Part shown: positions 17,884 through 27,966 of the stretch, piece by piece | Position numbering within the stretch: the first letter of the stretch is position 1 | How the letters are laid out: every line of letters starts with the position of its first letter | From: Prolixibacteraceae bacterium | GTDB lineage: Bacteria > Bacteroidota > Bacteroidia > Bacteroidales > Prolixibacteraceae | Length of the DNA stretch: 64,000 nt | Assembly: GCA_028683385.1 (NCBI GenBank) | Contig: JAQUIJ010000004.1 | Span: 337,416-401,415 of the forward strand | Direction of reading: 5' to 3' | Program-made: the position numbers and the translations under genes | The notes under the pieces: model-generated | Databases searched by the model: none | Told to the model about the DNA's origin: nothing | What the model saw: the letters and a program-made list of their open reading frames with translations, nothing else

Positions 17884-19308
17884 TTAACTTTTCATCTTTG
17901 CATAAGTCATTTGTTCAACCGAGGCTATCTCAATAAATGAGGTTCCGCCGCCAACACCGAAGTTACCACCAACGTAAACAACTGTATCTTTATCTGTAAT
18001 CAGATTCCGTTCAACCAAATCAAGTAGCGAGGTTTCAATCAATTTATGCTTGTTTTTCTTCGATTGAATTTCGCTCGGAAAAACCCCATACGAAAGAGCC
18101 AGTTCTCTTTTTACCCTTCCGTTGTGGCATTTGGCATAAACCGGCAATGCTCCTCTGAAAGCAGCAATATAACGGGCAATCTTTCCGGTAAGAGTATCGG
18201 TAACAATGGCCTTTACTTTTAACTCTTTCGAGGCCAGCACTGCAGCTTCAGCAAGGAAGGCAGACGTTTCATTATCGAGGCGCGGAACAGGCAAGTCATT
18301 TCGCTTGTCTTTGCTGGCTTCAACTTCAAGGGCAATTTTCGACATCACTTTTACCGATTCAACGGGATAATTGCCATAAGCGGTTTCTCCTGAAAGCATA
18401 ATCGCATCGGTTCTATCGTAAATAGCAGTTGCAACATCGCTTACTTCGGCACGCGTTGGCCTTGGATTGTCGATCATAGAGTGCAACATCTGGGTAGCAA
18501 TAATCACGGGTCTCTTTTGCTGAACAGCTTTCCGGATTAATCGGCGTTGAATTGCCGGAATTTTTTCGGCTGAAATTTCAATTCCAAGGTCACCACGCGC
18601 AACCATGATACCGTATGCATGCTCAAGAATTTCATCAATATTGTTTACGCCATCCAGATTTTCGATTTTAGCAATAATTTTGATGCGGCTATTATATCGA
18701 TCAAGGATCTCCTGAACTGCCAGTACATCTTTTTTATTCCTTACAAAAGAATGGGCAATAAAATCGACATCGTTTTTGGCTGCAAACTCAATAAATTGGA
18801 CATCTTTTTCACTAATTGAAGGTAAATCGACACTTACACCTGGTGTGTTTACACTCTTTTTATTTTTTATCTGCCCGCTGTTTCCAACGCGACAAACCAA
18901 ATATTCTGCATTCTGCTCAATCACTTCAAGCGCCAGGTCGCCATCATCAATCAATATAAAATTGCCAACTGGCACATCCCGTTGAATGTGTTCATAGCTG
19001 ACATAAAAAATCTCCTGATTCGACTGGCCATCTCCGCCCTTTACCTTAATAATATCACCTAATTTGACATTGATTGGTTCGTCAATATTCCGCGTACGGA
19101 TTTCAGGCCCTTTGGTGTCAACCAAAATTGCGATAGAATCGGAAACTGCGCGAACATTATTGATCATGGTCATTGCACTTTCTGTTGAAATGTGCGCAGT
19201 ATTGAGTCTGGCAACATTCATTCCAACATCAAATAATTGTTGGATAAACTCAACTTCGCAACGTTTATCAGAAATAGTTGCTACTATTTTGGTGTACTTT
19301 TTATTCAT
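17884..19308 (-). CDS. pyk: Pyruvate kinase
   Basis: Final glycolytic step: phosphoenolpyruvate and ADP to pyruvate and ATP. The 474-residue protein has TKIVATISDKR at the start, VDTKGPEIRTRN near 65, the lid domain at about 72-165, the GIMVARGDLGIEI active-site block near 235, and DAIMLSGETAYGNYPVE near 300. The C-terminal allosteric domain is complete. Monocistronic, facing lolA across a shared terminator. Together with pckA 2 kb away it places both PEP-consuming and PEP-forming steps in one region. Confidence 0.96.
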   Translation of the reverse strand: MNKKYTKIVATISDKRCEVEFIQQLFDVGMNVARLNTAHISTESAMTMINNVRAVSDSIAILVDTKGPEIRTRNIDEPINVKLGDIIKVKGGDGQSNQEIFYVSYEHIQRDVPVGNFILIDDGDLALEVIEQNAEYLVCRVGNSGQIKNKKSVNTPGVSVDLPSISEKDVQFIEFAAKNDVDFIAHSFVRNKKDVLAVQEILDRYNSRIKIIAKIENLDGVNNIDEILEHAYGIMVARGDLGIEISAEKIPAIQRRLIRKAVQQKRPVIIATQMLHSMIDNPRPTRAEVSDVATAIYDRTDAIMLSGETAYGNYPVESVKVMSKIALEVEASKDKRNDLPVPRLDNETSAFLAEAAVLASKELKVKAIVTDTLTGKIARYIAAFRGALPVYAKCHNGRVKRELALSYGVFPSEIQSKKNKHKLIETSLLDLVERNLITDKDTVVYVGGNFGVGGGTSFIEIASVEQMTYAKMKS

Positions 19309-19494
19309 ATGTGTATAAATTTGTTTTTAATTGTCGTTAGTGAACTCCTGGTTTGCATTTTTAGTTGTTTTTATATGTTATGCAAGCATGTTCGATTCAC
19401 AAATTCAAAATTTATTTTAGAGGGCGGCAAAAGTATACAAATTTTCATTCATCGAGTAAATAACACCTGATACAGTGCAAAATGTCATCAATAT

Positions 19495-19917
19495 TTAATG
19501 TATCTTTTTAATCGCCTCAATACCAAGTCTGTACGAATCAAGGCCGAATCCCATGATACTTCCGACGCAAACCGGACCAATCAGCGACTCATGCCTGAAA
19601 TTTTCTCTCGTTAAGATGTTGGAGATATGAACTTCAACAACAGGAGACTTTACTCCGGATATTGCATCTCTGATTGCAACTGAGGTATGCGTATATGCTC
19701 CGGCATTGATGATAATTCCATCAAATGTAAACCCTCTTTCATGAATTTTGTTGATAAGTTCACCTTCAATGTTTGACTGGTAATATTCCATTTCGATGTC
19801 TGGATATTCATTTTGAAGGGTCTGAAAATAATTCTCAAATGATTTATTACCATAAATACTCTGTTCCCGAATTCCCAACAGATTCAAATTTGGCCCATTA
19901 ATTAACAAAATTTTCAT
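19495..19917 (-). CDS. aroQ: Type II 3-dehydroquinate dehydratase
   Basis: Third step of the shikimate pathway. The 140-residue protein matches the type II family: INGPNLNLLGIREQSIYG with the catalytic Tyr, INAGAYTHTSVAIRDAI near residue 75, and EVHISNILTRENFRHES near 100 with the catalytic His. Length is typical. Divergent from xerD with a 170-base spacer, a pairing I recall as common in Bacteroidota genomes. Confidence 0.95.
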   Translation of the reverse strand: MKILLINGPNLNLLGIREQSIYGNKSFENYFQTLQNEYPDIEMEYYQSNIEGELINKIHERGFTFDGIIINAGAYTHTSVAIRDAISGVKSPVVEVHISNILTRENFRHESLIGPVCVGSIMGFGLDSYRLGIEAIKKIH

Positions 19918-20088
19918 GATTTGGTATTTTATATAAAAAAAACAGTAACTTAACCGATTGTAAACTCGTAGTGAAAATTATGTAATCTTGGTGGATGACC
20001 ATAGTTTATTTAAAATCTACTTTAATAAAGTTTACAAACCAAAATTATTAATATTTGTTATAGAATTTTAATTTAAAGTATTTTAATT

Positions 20089-20988
20089 ATGAAATGGGAA
20101 GATAGCAAAAAAGGATTTGAGTCTTTCTTACGTTTGGAGAAAGGTTTGTCAGCAAACTCTATCGCAGCTTATATCAATGATATAAATAAGCTGATGGTAT
20201 TTGCAGACGAAGAACTTAAGAAACTGGCACCTGAAAAAGTAAAGTTGGCTCATTTGAAAAAATTTGTAGAATGGATCAATGACAAAGGTGTTTCGCCCAG
20301 AACGCAGGCCAGAACAATTTCTGGTATTAAATCATTCTATAAGTATTTGCTTATGGAAGGAAAGGTTACCAATGATCCAACCACTTTACTGGAATCTCCA
20401 AAGATTGGTAGAAAACTTCCGGATGTGCTTTCCATTGAGGAAATTGACTTGATGATCGATACCGTTGAATTGAATAAGCCTGAAGGCCAGCGGAATAAAG
20501 CAATGCTTGAAACTTTGTATAGTTGCGGACTTCGCGTTTCTGAACTTGTTAATCTGAAGATTTCTAATTTATCTTTTGATCAGGGTTTTATTAAAGTAGA
20601 AGGCAAATCTAATAAGGAAAGATTGGTTCCGGTAAGTGAAAAGGCTGTTGACGAGATCAATAAGTATATGGATGTTTATCGTAAAACTCTGAAAGTTTCA
20701 AAAGATAGTGAGAATATACTGTTTTTGAACAGAAGAGGAAAAAAGTTAAGTCGTGTTATGATCTTTACAATCATCAAAAATCTGGCATTAAAGGCTGGAT
20801 TTGAGAAAAAGATCAGTCCTCATACTTTCCGTCATTCATTTGCCACTCATCTGATAAATGGTGGTGCTGATTTGCGTGCGGTACAGGAAATGCTTGGACA
20901 TGAATCAATTTTAACCACTGAGATTTATACTCATCTTGACAGGGATTATTTAAAAACTACCTTAAATCAATTTCATCCAAGATCGTAG
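20089..20988 (+). CDS. xerD: Tyrosine recombinase XerD
   Basis: Site-specific recombinase that resolves chromosome dimers at dif together with XerC and FtsK. The 299-residue protein has an N-terminal SAM-like core-binding domain (FLRLEKGLSANSIAAYIND) and a catalytic domain. The catalytic residues seen are Arg in CGLRVSELVNL, Lys in EGKSNKERLVP, His and Arg in SPHTFRHSFATHL, His in LGHESILTTEIY, and Tyr in the following YTHLD. All catalytic positions are present. It carries no adjacent integration site or cargo, so it is the housekeeping Xer and not a mobile integrase. Confidence 0.93.
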   Translation: MKWEDSKKGFESFLRLEKGLSANSIAAYINDINKLMVFADEELKKLAPEKVKLAHLKKFVEWINDKGVSPRTQARTISGIKSFYKYLLMEGKVTNDPTTLLESPKIGRKLPDVLSIEEIDLMIDTVELNKPEGQRNKAMLETLYSCGLRVSELVNLKISNLSFDQGFIKVEGKSNKERLVPVSEKAVDEINKYMDVYRKTLKVSKDSENILFLNRRGKKLSRVMIFTIIKNLALKAGFEKKISPHTFRHSFATHLINGGADLRAVQEMLGHESILTTEIYTHLDRDYLKTTLNQFHPRS

Positions 20989-21009
20989 TTGAAATAGTTA
21001 TTCTACTTT

Positions 21010-21054
21010 AAAAGAATGTTAGGAAGTTAATAATTTCTTAACATTCTTTTTTTT
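21010..21054 (+). terminator. Rho-independent terminator of xerD
   Basis: AAAAGAATGTTA pairs with TAACATTCTTTT, with further partial pairing inside, and ends in a run of eight Ts. It begins about 20 bases past the xerD stop. Confidence 0.85.
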
Positions 21055-21178
21055 GTGTCATTTGGTATTATTTGTTGGTAATCAGTTTGTTGTGTGAAAA
21101 AGGTGACGTTGTTTGTGTAGTGAGCCCGAATTGATCTTAATTTAATATTTGGCATTTCAAGGAGGGGTGAAAAAAAGG

Positions 21179-21186
21179 TATTTTTG
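21179..21186 (+). promoter_or_regulatory. Possible -7 element for pckA
   Basis: TATTTTTG matches TAnnTTTG and lies 52 bases before the pckA start. The nearest TTTG (21148-21151) is 27 bases upstream, longer than usual, so support is modest. Confidence 0.35.
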
Positions 21187-21238
21187 GTGTCGAGAAAATT
21201 TTTGTTTTGTTGAAACTATTAAATTATAAACACTTATC

Positions 21239-22834
21239 ATGAAAAACACAGATCTATTAAAGTATGGTATTGACACCAATGCCGAAATTTTGCATAACCC
21301 AACTTACGAAGAATTATTTCAAGCAGAAATTGATCCTGCCAACGAAGGTTTTGAAAAAGGAGTTTTAACAACTTCTGGCGCAGTATCGGTCGATACTGGT
21401 AAATTTACTGGTCGTTCCCCTAAAGATAAATTTTTTGTTAAAGATGCTGTAACCGATGAGCATCTGTGGTGGGATGGTACTATTAATCGTCCAACAACCC
21501 CTGAAGTATTTGATCATTGCAAAAACTTAGTTACCAAACAACTTTCTACATCAACGAAATTGTACGTTGTTGATACATTCTGCGGTACGAACGAAGATAC
21601 CCGTATGAAAGTACGTTTCATTATGGAAGTTGCATGGCAGGCACACTTTGTAACTAACATGTTTATCCGTCCTTCACACTACGAACTGGCTAACTATGGT
21701 GAACCTGATTTTGTTTGCTTGAATGGTTCAAAAACGACCAATCCAAACTGGAAGGAACAAGGATTGAATTCTGAAGTATTTACATTATTCAATTTGACCT
21801 CCAGAATGCAGGTTATCGGTGGAACATGGTACGGTGGTGAAATGAAAAAAGGAATCTTCGCCTTAATGAACTACTATTTACCATTGAAAGGCATGGCTTC
21901 AATGCACTGTTCAGCCAATGTTGGTAAAGATGGTGATGTAGCTATTTTCTTCGGACTTTCAGGAACAGGTAAAACTACACTTTCGGCTGACCCAAAACGT
22001 TACCTGATTGGTGATGACGAACACGGTTGGGATGACAATGGTGTATTCAACTACGAAGGTGGTTGCTATGCTAAAGTAATCGATTTAGAAAAAGATAAAG
22101 AACCAGATATCTGGAGAGCTATCCGTCGTGATGCTTTGTTGGAAAATGTAACTGTATTAGCTGATGGAACTCCTGATTTTACTGCAGCTGCTTCTAAAAC
22201 TGAAAATACACGTGTTTCTTACCCAATCTACCATATCAATAAAATCGTTGCTCCTTCACGCGCAGGACACGCAAAAAAAATCATTTACCTGTCGGCTGAT
22301 GCATTCGGTGTATTGCCTCCGGTATCTATTTTGGATGAAAAATCAGCTCAGTATCACTTCCTTTCAGGCTTTACTTCAAAATTAGCTGGAACTGAACGTG
22401 GTATCACTGAACCAGTTCCTTCTTTCTCTCCAGCATTTGGTGAAGCATTCCTGACTTTGCACCCAACTATGTATGCAAAAACTTTGATTGGAAAAGCTAA
22501 AGAACACAATGCTAAAGTTTACCTGGTAAACACAGGTTGGAACGGAACAGGAAAACGTATTTCTTTGAAAAATACACGTGCTATCATTGATGCAATCATT
22601 GATGGTTCTATTGAAAAGGCTGAGACTGTAAAAGTTCCAATTTTGAATTTGGTTGCTCCTAAAACGTTGAACAACGTTGATACTGAAATTCTTGATCCAC
22701 GTAATACTTATGCTGATGTTGCTGAATGGGAAACCAAAGCAAAATCGCTTGCTGCTAAATACATCAAGAACTTTGAACAATACTGTGATAACGATGACGC
22801 GAAAGCATTGGTTGCTTCAGGTCCACAACTGTAA
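21239..22834 (+). CDS. pckA: Phosphoenolpyruvate carboxykinase (ATP)
   Basis: Interconverts oxaloacetate plus ATP and PEP plus CO2. In Bacteroidota it often runs in the carboxylating direction during fermentation. The 531-residue protein has [11 protein letters not shown] near 60, the kinase-1a loop [16 protein letters not shown] near 245, [10 protein letters not shown] near 262 and the RVSYPIYHI block near 325. The length fits the ATP family and excludes the GTP family. It is followed by its own terminator. Codon use looks strongly biased, as expected for a highly expressed gene. Confidence 0.96.
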   Translation: MKNTDLLKYGIDTNAEILHNPTYEELFQAEIDPANEGFEKGVLTTSGAVSVDTGKFTGRSPKDKFFVKDAVTDEHLWWDGTINRPTTPEVFDHCKNLVTKQLSTSTKLYVVDTFCGTNEDTRMKVRFIMEVAWQAHFVTNMFIRPSHYELANYGEPDFVCLNGSKTTNPNWKEQGLNSEVFTLFNLTSRMQVIGGTWYGGEMKKGIFALMNYYLPLKGMASMHCSANVGKDGDVAIFFGLSGTGKTTLSADPKRYLIGDDEHGWDDNGVFNYEGGCYAKVIDLEKDKEPDIWRAIRRDALLENVTVLADGTPDFTAAASKTENTRVSYPIYHINKIVAPSRAGHAKKIIYLSADAFGVLPPVSILDEKSAQYHFLSGFTSKLAGTERGITEPVPSFSPAFGEAFLTLHPTMYAKTLIGKAKEHNAKVYLVNTGWNGTGKRISLKNTRAIIDAIIDGSIEKAETVKVPILNLVAPKTLNNVDTEILDPRNTYADVAEWETKAKSLAAKYIKNFEQYCDNDDAKALVASGPQL

Positions 22835-22858
22835 TCATTAGTTCATTTTGAATATATC

Positions 22859-22896
22859 AAATAGGCTGTATCCAAAGGGTACAGCCTATTTTTTTT
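22859..22896. terminator. Terminator between pckA and hydA
   Basis: AAATAGGCTGTA pairs exactly with TACAGCCTATTT across a nine-base loop and is followed by more Ts. It lies 25 bases past pckA and 18 bases past the hydA stop, so it may serve both converging units. Confidence 0.9.
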
Positions 22897-22913
22897 GTTT
22901 GATAACTGATATT

Positions 22914-24680
22914 TTAATTTAGCCTTGAGTTGTATTTGGTGTGCAACAACTTATGCGCCAGATGGCTATATGGCTTTTCCAAAAACTCTTCATAAATCTG
23001 TTGAACTTCAGGATTGGCATGTGACTTTCGTATAAGCTTTCCTTCATCTTCCTGGTAAATGGCCTGAATCCGTTTTAGCCTGATTTCATTCGTAGTAAAA
23101 CGTGGCTGTCCTCCGCCACCAATGCACCCACCGGGGCAAGTCATCACTTCAATAAAATGAAATTCCTCGCCACCACGCATGGCTTCAATAATTTTTCTGG
23201 CGTTGCCCAGTCCGTGTGCCACGCCAACTTTTAATTCAACACCTTCCAGAAAATTCCATTCGGGCCTGCATCCTTCAATCAGCAAAGATGCCTTTTTTAC
23301 GCCTTCCAATCCAATAACCGGTTGTAAGTGTAGGTTTTCTAGCGGAAGTTCACGTCCGGTAACAATTTCGTACGCGGTGCGGATCGCAGCTTCCATTACT
23401 CCTCCGGTATTTGCGAAAATGTCGGCAGCTCCCGACCCTGAACCCATTGGCGAATCCATTACGTCGTCTTTCAAGGCTCTAAAATCAATGCCCGACTGTT
23501 TGATCATTCGACCCAGTTCGCGGGTGGTAAGAACGTAATCAACATCCTGAAATCCACTATCGTTCATCTCCGGTCGCTGTGCCTCAAACTTTTTAGCTGT
23601 GCAGGGCATTACCGAAACGACAATAATATCTTTGGGATCGACCCCAGCCTTTTTTGCATAGTATGTTTTGGCCACTGTACCAAACATTTGCTGCGGCGAT
23701 TTGCAGGTAGAAATATTGTCCAGAAATTCAGGGTAGAAGTATTCTGCATATTTAATCCAGCCTGGCGAACAGGAAGTAAATTGAGGCAAAGCTACCTGTT
23801 GCTTATCAACCAGCGCTTTCTTCAACCGCATCAGCAATTCTGTACCTTCCTCCATGATGGTTAAATCGGCTGTGAAGTTGGTATCAAACACACGGTCGAA
23901 ACCAAGTAAACGTAAGGCGGAGACCATTTTTCCGGTAACCAGGGTTCCGGGTTCATAATCAAAACATTCTCCTAAAGCTGCGCGAATAGCAGGAGCCGTT
24001 TGAACCACCACAAATTTTGATGGGTCTTCGATTGCTTCCCACACAAAGTCGATGTGTTCTTTTTCAGTTATTGCACCAACAGGGCAAATGGCAGCACATT
24101 GGCCACACTGAACACAAGTCACACCATCGAGTTGCTGATCGAAGGCTGGCCCAACCCTGGACTCAAAACCTCGTCCTTGAGCAAATAAAGAACCAACGCC
24201 CTGAATTTCATTACAAACAGTTATGCAACGTCGGCATTTAATACATTTTCCTGAATCACGAACCAATGACGGAGTAGAATCATCGATATAACTCTTCAGT
24301 TTTTCGCCTTCATAAGTAATGTCCATAACGCCTAATTCGAGAGCAAGAGACTGTAGTTCACAATCGTTATTTCGTGTACAGGTTTTGCATTCGCCACAAT
24401 GTTCCGAAAGAAGCAATTCAACAACAAACTTCCGAGCCTCCCTGACGTTTTTCGAATTGGTCGTGATTTTCATCCCCTCGCTAACCGGTGTTGTACAAGA
24501 AGCAACCATCGATTTTGCACCCTCAACATCAACCATGCAAACGCGGCAGGCGCCTTTAGGGATTTGATTTTCTACATGACAAAGTGTTGGAATTTTTATT
24601 CCTGCTTTTGCCGCAGCCTCAAAGATGGTACTGCCAAATTCAATTTCTATGGGTTGTTTGTTTATATATACTGTTGTCAT
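22914..24680 (-). CDS. hydA: [FeFe] hydrogenase catalytic subunit, HydA of a HydABC-type enzyme
   Basis: Predicted cytosolic H2-forming/oxidising subunit. Domain order in 588 residues: [2Fe-2S] domain (Cys34, 45, 48, 62); His-ligated cluster domain (His94, Cys98, 101, 107); two [4Fe-4S] clusters (CIKCRRCITVC at 146 and CVQCGQCAAIC at 189); then the H-domain. H-domain motifs are L1 TSCSPGW at 302, L2 MPCTAKKFE at 358 and L3 EVMTCPGGCIGGGGQP at 511. L1 has Ser305 where the best-studied enzymes have a second Cys. The C-terminal small-subunit-like tail is present. Last of three leftward genes with NuoF- and NuoE-like partners, the usual layout of electron-bifurcating NAD-linked hydrogenases. No maturation genes (hydE, F, G) are in the window. 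Confidence 0.92.
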   Translation of the reverse strand: MTTVYINKQPIEIEFGSTIFEAAAKAGIKIPTLCHVENQIPKGACRVCMVDVEGAKSMVASCTTPVSEGMKITTNSKNVREARKFVVELLLSEHCGECKTCTRNNDCELQSLALELGVMDITYEGEKLKSYIDDSTPSLVRDSGKCIKCRRCITVCNEIQGVGSLFAQGRGFESRVGPAFDQQLDGVTCVQCGQCAAICPVGAITEKEHIDFVWEAIEDPSKFVVVQTAPAIRAALGECFDYEPGTLVTGKMVSALRLLGFDRVFDTNFTADLTIMEEGTELLMRLKKALVDKQQVALPQFTSCSPGWIKYAEYFYPEFLDNISTCKSPQQMFGTVAKTYYAKKAGVDPKDIIVVSVMPCTAKKFEAQRPEMNDSGFQDVDYVLTTRELGRMIKQSGIDFRALKDDVMDSPMGSGSGAADIFANTGGVMEAAIRTAYEIVTGRELPLENLHLQPVIGLEGVKKASLLIEGCRPEWNFLEGVELKVGVAHGLGNARKIIEAMRGGEEFHFIEVMTCPGGCIGGGGQPRFTTNEIRLKRIQAIYQEDEGKLIRKSHANPEVQQIYEEFLEKPYSHLAHKLLHTKYNSRLN

Positions 24681-24778
24681 TTTGTTAGCATTTAGTCATT
24701 TGTTATTTGGAAAAAGTCAATCGTCATTGGGAAATTTTTTAGATGCATTTTTCGAATGACTAATGACCCTTTTCTATA

Positions 24779-27700
24779 TTAGCAGCTACTACCATAATCA
24801 CATCTTAAGCATCTTCGGGCTTGTCGTATGGCTTCTCCTTCAGGCCAAACCTGTTCAACTTCATTGAAATTGTACATGCGACGTTCGGCAGCTAACATTA
24901 CCATGTGGGTACGCGGATATTTGGCCGGAATGGCTTCAGGATCGAAGAAGGTGTCGTTGTGTTTTTCTCTTCTCCAGAAATCGTGTTTGTCACCAGTCAG
25001 GAATTGATCGATTCCAACAGCAGCCATTTCTCCACCTGCAACAGCTTCAATAACCGAAGACGGTCCGGTAGCTGCATCACCACCTGTGAAAATCCAATCA
25101 AGCGATGTTTGCCCTGTTCGTGGATTGCGTGCCAGTTGCGATTTTCCGGCCAGTTTCAGCGCAGTATCTCCTAATATTTCTTTGGTGTTAAGCGTTTGCC
25201 CTACAGCGATAATGATTTGATCTGCTTCAAATGTTATCTCTTCATCAGTCTCAACCGGGCTGCGGCGTCCACTCGAATCAAATGCTCCAAGCTTCATTCT
25301 GACACAACGCACTCCTTGTATTTTTCCATTCTCAGTAATAAACTCTTTCGGATTTGTAAGGGTATGCAATTCGATTTTTTCTTCAATTGCTGCATCAATC
25401 TCTTCGGCCCAGGCTGGCATCTCTTCCTGTGTACGCCGATAAACAATATCAACCTTTTCAGCGCCTAATCGAACTGCTGACCTTGCGGCATCGATAGCAG
25501 CATTGCCACCACCCACTACAATAATCTTCTTTCCTACAGGGACTGAACCTCTTAAATTATAGGTCTGAAGGAATTGAAGGGCATCGACCACCCCCTCAGT
25601 TTCAATGCCAGGAATGGATGGTTTAACGCCTTGTGGAGAGCCAACGCCTATAAAAACGGCTTCATAACCATCTTTTTTGAGCGATTCGAGACTAAAGTCA
25701 CGTCCGAGTTTCATGCCGGTGCGAATGTCAACGCCCATGTTCTCAATCATTCGAATTTCACGTGCCAGAATTTCGCGAGGTAAACGGTAGGCTGGTATGG
25801 TTTGTACCAACATTCCTCCGGGACGTTGTTCGGCTTCGAAAATAATGGGTTTGTAACCTAAACGTGCCAAGAAATACGCACACGAAAGTCCCGCTGGGCC
25901 AGCACCCACAATTGCAATTTTTCGGTTAGCATTAATGGCATTTTCGCGCATTTCGGGCAATTGTATGGTAATTTCCTGATCGACCATGAACCGCTTTATT
26001 CCCCGGATAGAAACCGATGCATCCAGGGCAGATCTTCGGCATTTATCTTCGCAGGTATGGAAGCAAACCCGGGCACAAACGGCTGCGAACGGATTGCGTT
26101 CGCGGTGAAGGCGTAGAGCTTCCGCATAGCGTTTTTCAGCGGTAAGTGACACAAATCCAGGGACGTCTACTCCGGCAGGACAAGCACTTTGGCATGGTGC
26201 TCTAACCAACTTGGCACATTTCCCGGCTTCACATTTGTGTTCGCGGATATGGTGTTCGTATTCATTTCTGAAATAACGAATGGTAGAAAGTACAGGGTTT
26301 GGAGCCGATTGCCCCAATCCGCAGAGGGATGTCTTTTTGATCCATTCGCCCAGGTGTTCCAATCGCTCAATGTCGCCTTCCTTCCCCAAACCTGTAGTAA
26401 TCCGGTCCAGAATTTCGTACATCCGCTTGGTACCGACCCGGCAAGGTGTGCATTTTCCGCATGATTCTTCAAGCACAAAATCAAGGAAAAATTTCGCCAC
26501 ATCAACCATACAGGAGTCCTCGTCCATAACCACCAATCCGCCGGAACCCATGATGGCACCAAGTTCGTTGAGTGATTCATAGTCGAGCGATACACTTAGA
26601 TGTTGTTTGGGTATACAACCTCCGGAAGGTCCGCCAATCTGTGCAGCTTTAAACGGTTTTCCGCTACTGGTTCCGCCGCCGATGTCGTAAATTAAATCGC
26701 CAAGCGAAGTGCCAACGGGAACTTCATATAATCCTGAATTTTTAATGGCTCCGGTAAGTGCAAATATTTTTGAACCTTTGCTTTTACCTGTTCCAAATTG
26801 AGCAAACCATTCGCCACCCTTTTCAATGATGGTATTTACGTTAGCAAATGTTTCCACGTTGTTTAATACCGACGGTTTTCCCCACAAACCGGCAGTGGTC
26901 GGGAAGGGTGGTCTTGGCCTAGGTTCGCCACGTTTGCCTTCAATAGAGGCCATCAAAGCTGTTTCTTCGCCACAAACAAAGGCTCCGGAACCCATACGAA
27001 TTTCGAGGTCGAAATTGAAGCCTGAGCCCAAAATATTTTGACCCAGTATACCCAATTCGCGGGCATCTTCAATGGCTTTATTCAATCGCTCAACCGCCAG
27101 CGGATATTCGGCACGGACATAGACGAATCCTTTTGAAGCTCCAATCGTGTAAGCACCGATCACCATTCCTTCAATGACGCTGTGTGGATCACCTTCCAGA
27201 ATACTACGGTCCATAAATGCACCTGGGTCGCCTTCGTCGGCATTGCAAAGCATGTATTTTTGATCGGCTATTTCCCTTTTTGCAAAACTCCATTTCATGA
27301 ATGTTGGAAATCCTGCACCTCCACGGCCCCGCAAGCCTGAAATTTTCATTTGTTCGATAATGTCGTCAGGGGTTAACTCGCTAAGTGCCTTTTTTAGTGC
27401 GATATAACCGCCTTCTGCAATATAATCGGTGATTTTTTCGGGATCAATTGTTCCGCAGCGACGAAGAACAATTTTCTTTTGATGATTGAAAAACTTAATA
27501 TCACGAACTTGAGGAATGGCTTTTCCGTCTTCGTCGCTATGGTGTAATAAGCGTTCAACCGGTTCGCCATTTATCAGGTGACTTTCAATTAATGTATCTA
27601 TGTCAGCAATTTGTACATTTTCGTAAAAAATATCCGATTTCTTCATCAAAATTGCAGGACCTTTTGAACAGGGACCTAAACATCCGGTGCCTTTCACCAG

Positions 27701-27895
27701 ATATTTGTTTCCAAGGTCCTTTTCCAGAAGCTTTTTTTCGAGTTCGCTTTTTAGATGGATTGAGCCACAGGCAATGCATCCACCACCAATGCATACCTGA
27801 ATGATTTCTTTATAACGTTGATGTTCTTCTGAATACTGTTCAGAAATTTCCTGAAAAAAATGATCGAAATTTTCAGGTGTATTTAATTTTTGCAT
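24779..27895 (-). CDS. hydB: HydB/NuoF-like subunit fused to a GltD/NfnB-like flavoprotein
   Basis: A 1038-residue fusion. Residues ~30-115 are a thioredoxin-like [2Fe-2S] domain (VCIGGGCIACGS, GTGCLGPC). ~140-540 are the NuoF core with the FMN/NADH loop GLRGRGGAGFPTF near 187, FVCGEETALMASIEG near 306, and cluster ligands ESCGKCTPCRVG near 478 plus Cys525. From ~555 the usual HydB ferredoxin tail is replaced by a GltD-type module: cysteine clusters at 555-572 and 607-619, an FAD Rossmann motif AIVGAGPAGLSCAYF near 661, and a second nucleotide motif VVGGGNAAIDAARSA near 793. The tail ends CLRCDYGSSC. It lies between hydC and hydA on one strand. The second site suggests an extra NAD(P)H or ferredoxin port; that is inference. 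Confidence 0.9.
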   Translation of the reverse strand: MQKLNTPENFDHFFQEISEQYSEEHQRYKEIIQVCIGGGCIACGSIHLKSELEKKLLEKDLGNKYLVKGTGCLGPCSKGPAILMKKSDIFYENVQIADIDTLIESHLINGEPVERLLHHSDEDGKAIPQVRDIKFFNHQKKIVLRRCGTIDPEKITDYIAEGGYIALKKALSELTPDDIIEQMKISGLRGRGGAGFPTFMKWSFAKREIADQKYMLCNADEGDPGAFMDRSILEGDPHSVIEGMVIGAYTIGASKGFVYVRAEYPLAVERLNKAIEDARELGILGQNILGSGFNFDLEIRMGSGAFVCGEETALMASIEGKRGEPRPRPPFPTTAGLWGKPSVLNNVETFANVNTIIEKGGEWFAQFGTGKSKGSKIFALTGAIKNSGLYEVPVGTSLGDLIYDIGGGTSSGKPFKAAQIGGPSGGCIPKQHLSVSLDYESLNELGAIMGSGGLVVMDEDSCMVDVAKFFLDFVLEESCGKCTPCRVGTKRMYEILDRITTGLGKEGDIERLEHLGEWIKKTSLCGLGQSAPNPVLSTIRYFRNEYEHHIREHKCEAGKCAKLVRAPCQSACPAGVDVPGFVSLTAEKRYAEALRLHRERNPFAAVCARVCFHTCEDKCRRSALDASVSIRGIKRFMVDQEITIQLPEMRENAINANRKIAIVGAGPAGLSCAYFLARLGYKPIIFEAEQRPGGMLVQTIPAYRLPREILAREIRMIENMGVDIRTGMKLGRDFSLESLKKDGYEAVFIGVGSPQGVKPSIPGIETEGVVDALQFLQTYNLRGSVPVGKKIIVVGGGNAAIDAARSAVRLGAEKVDIVYRRTQEEMPAWAEEIDAAIEEKIELHTLTNPKEFITENGKIQGVRCVRMKLGAFDSSGRRSPVETDEEITFEADQIIIAVGQTLNTKEILGDTALKLAGKSQLARNPRTGQTSLDWIFTGGDAATGPSSVIEAVAGGEMAAVGIDQFLTGDKHDFWRREKHNDTFFDPEAIPAKYPRTHMVMLAAERRMYNFNEVEQVWPEGEAIRQARRCLRCDYGSSC

Positions 27896-27966
27896 AATAA
27901 TAGGTTTTTCAATGTTCTTTCAAATGGAAGGTCAATTTGTTGATATGAAAGATGGTTGATGGGTTT

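Noticed and set aside
20089-20988. Mobile-element integrase
   Set aside because: Sequence, length and aroQ neighbourhood fit the housekeeping XerD; there is no cargo, attachment repeat or tRNA.
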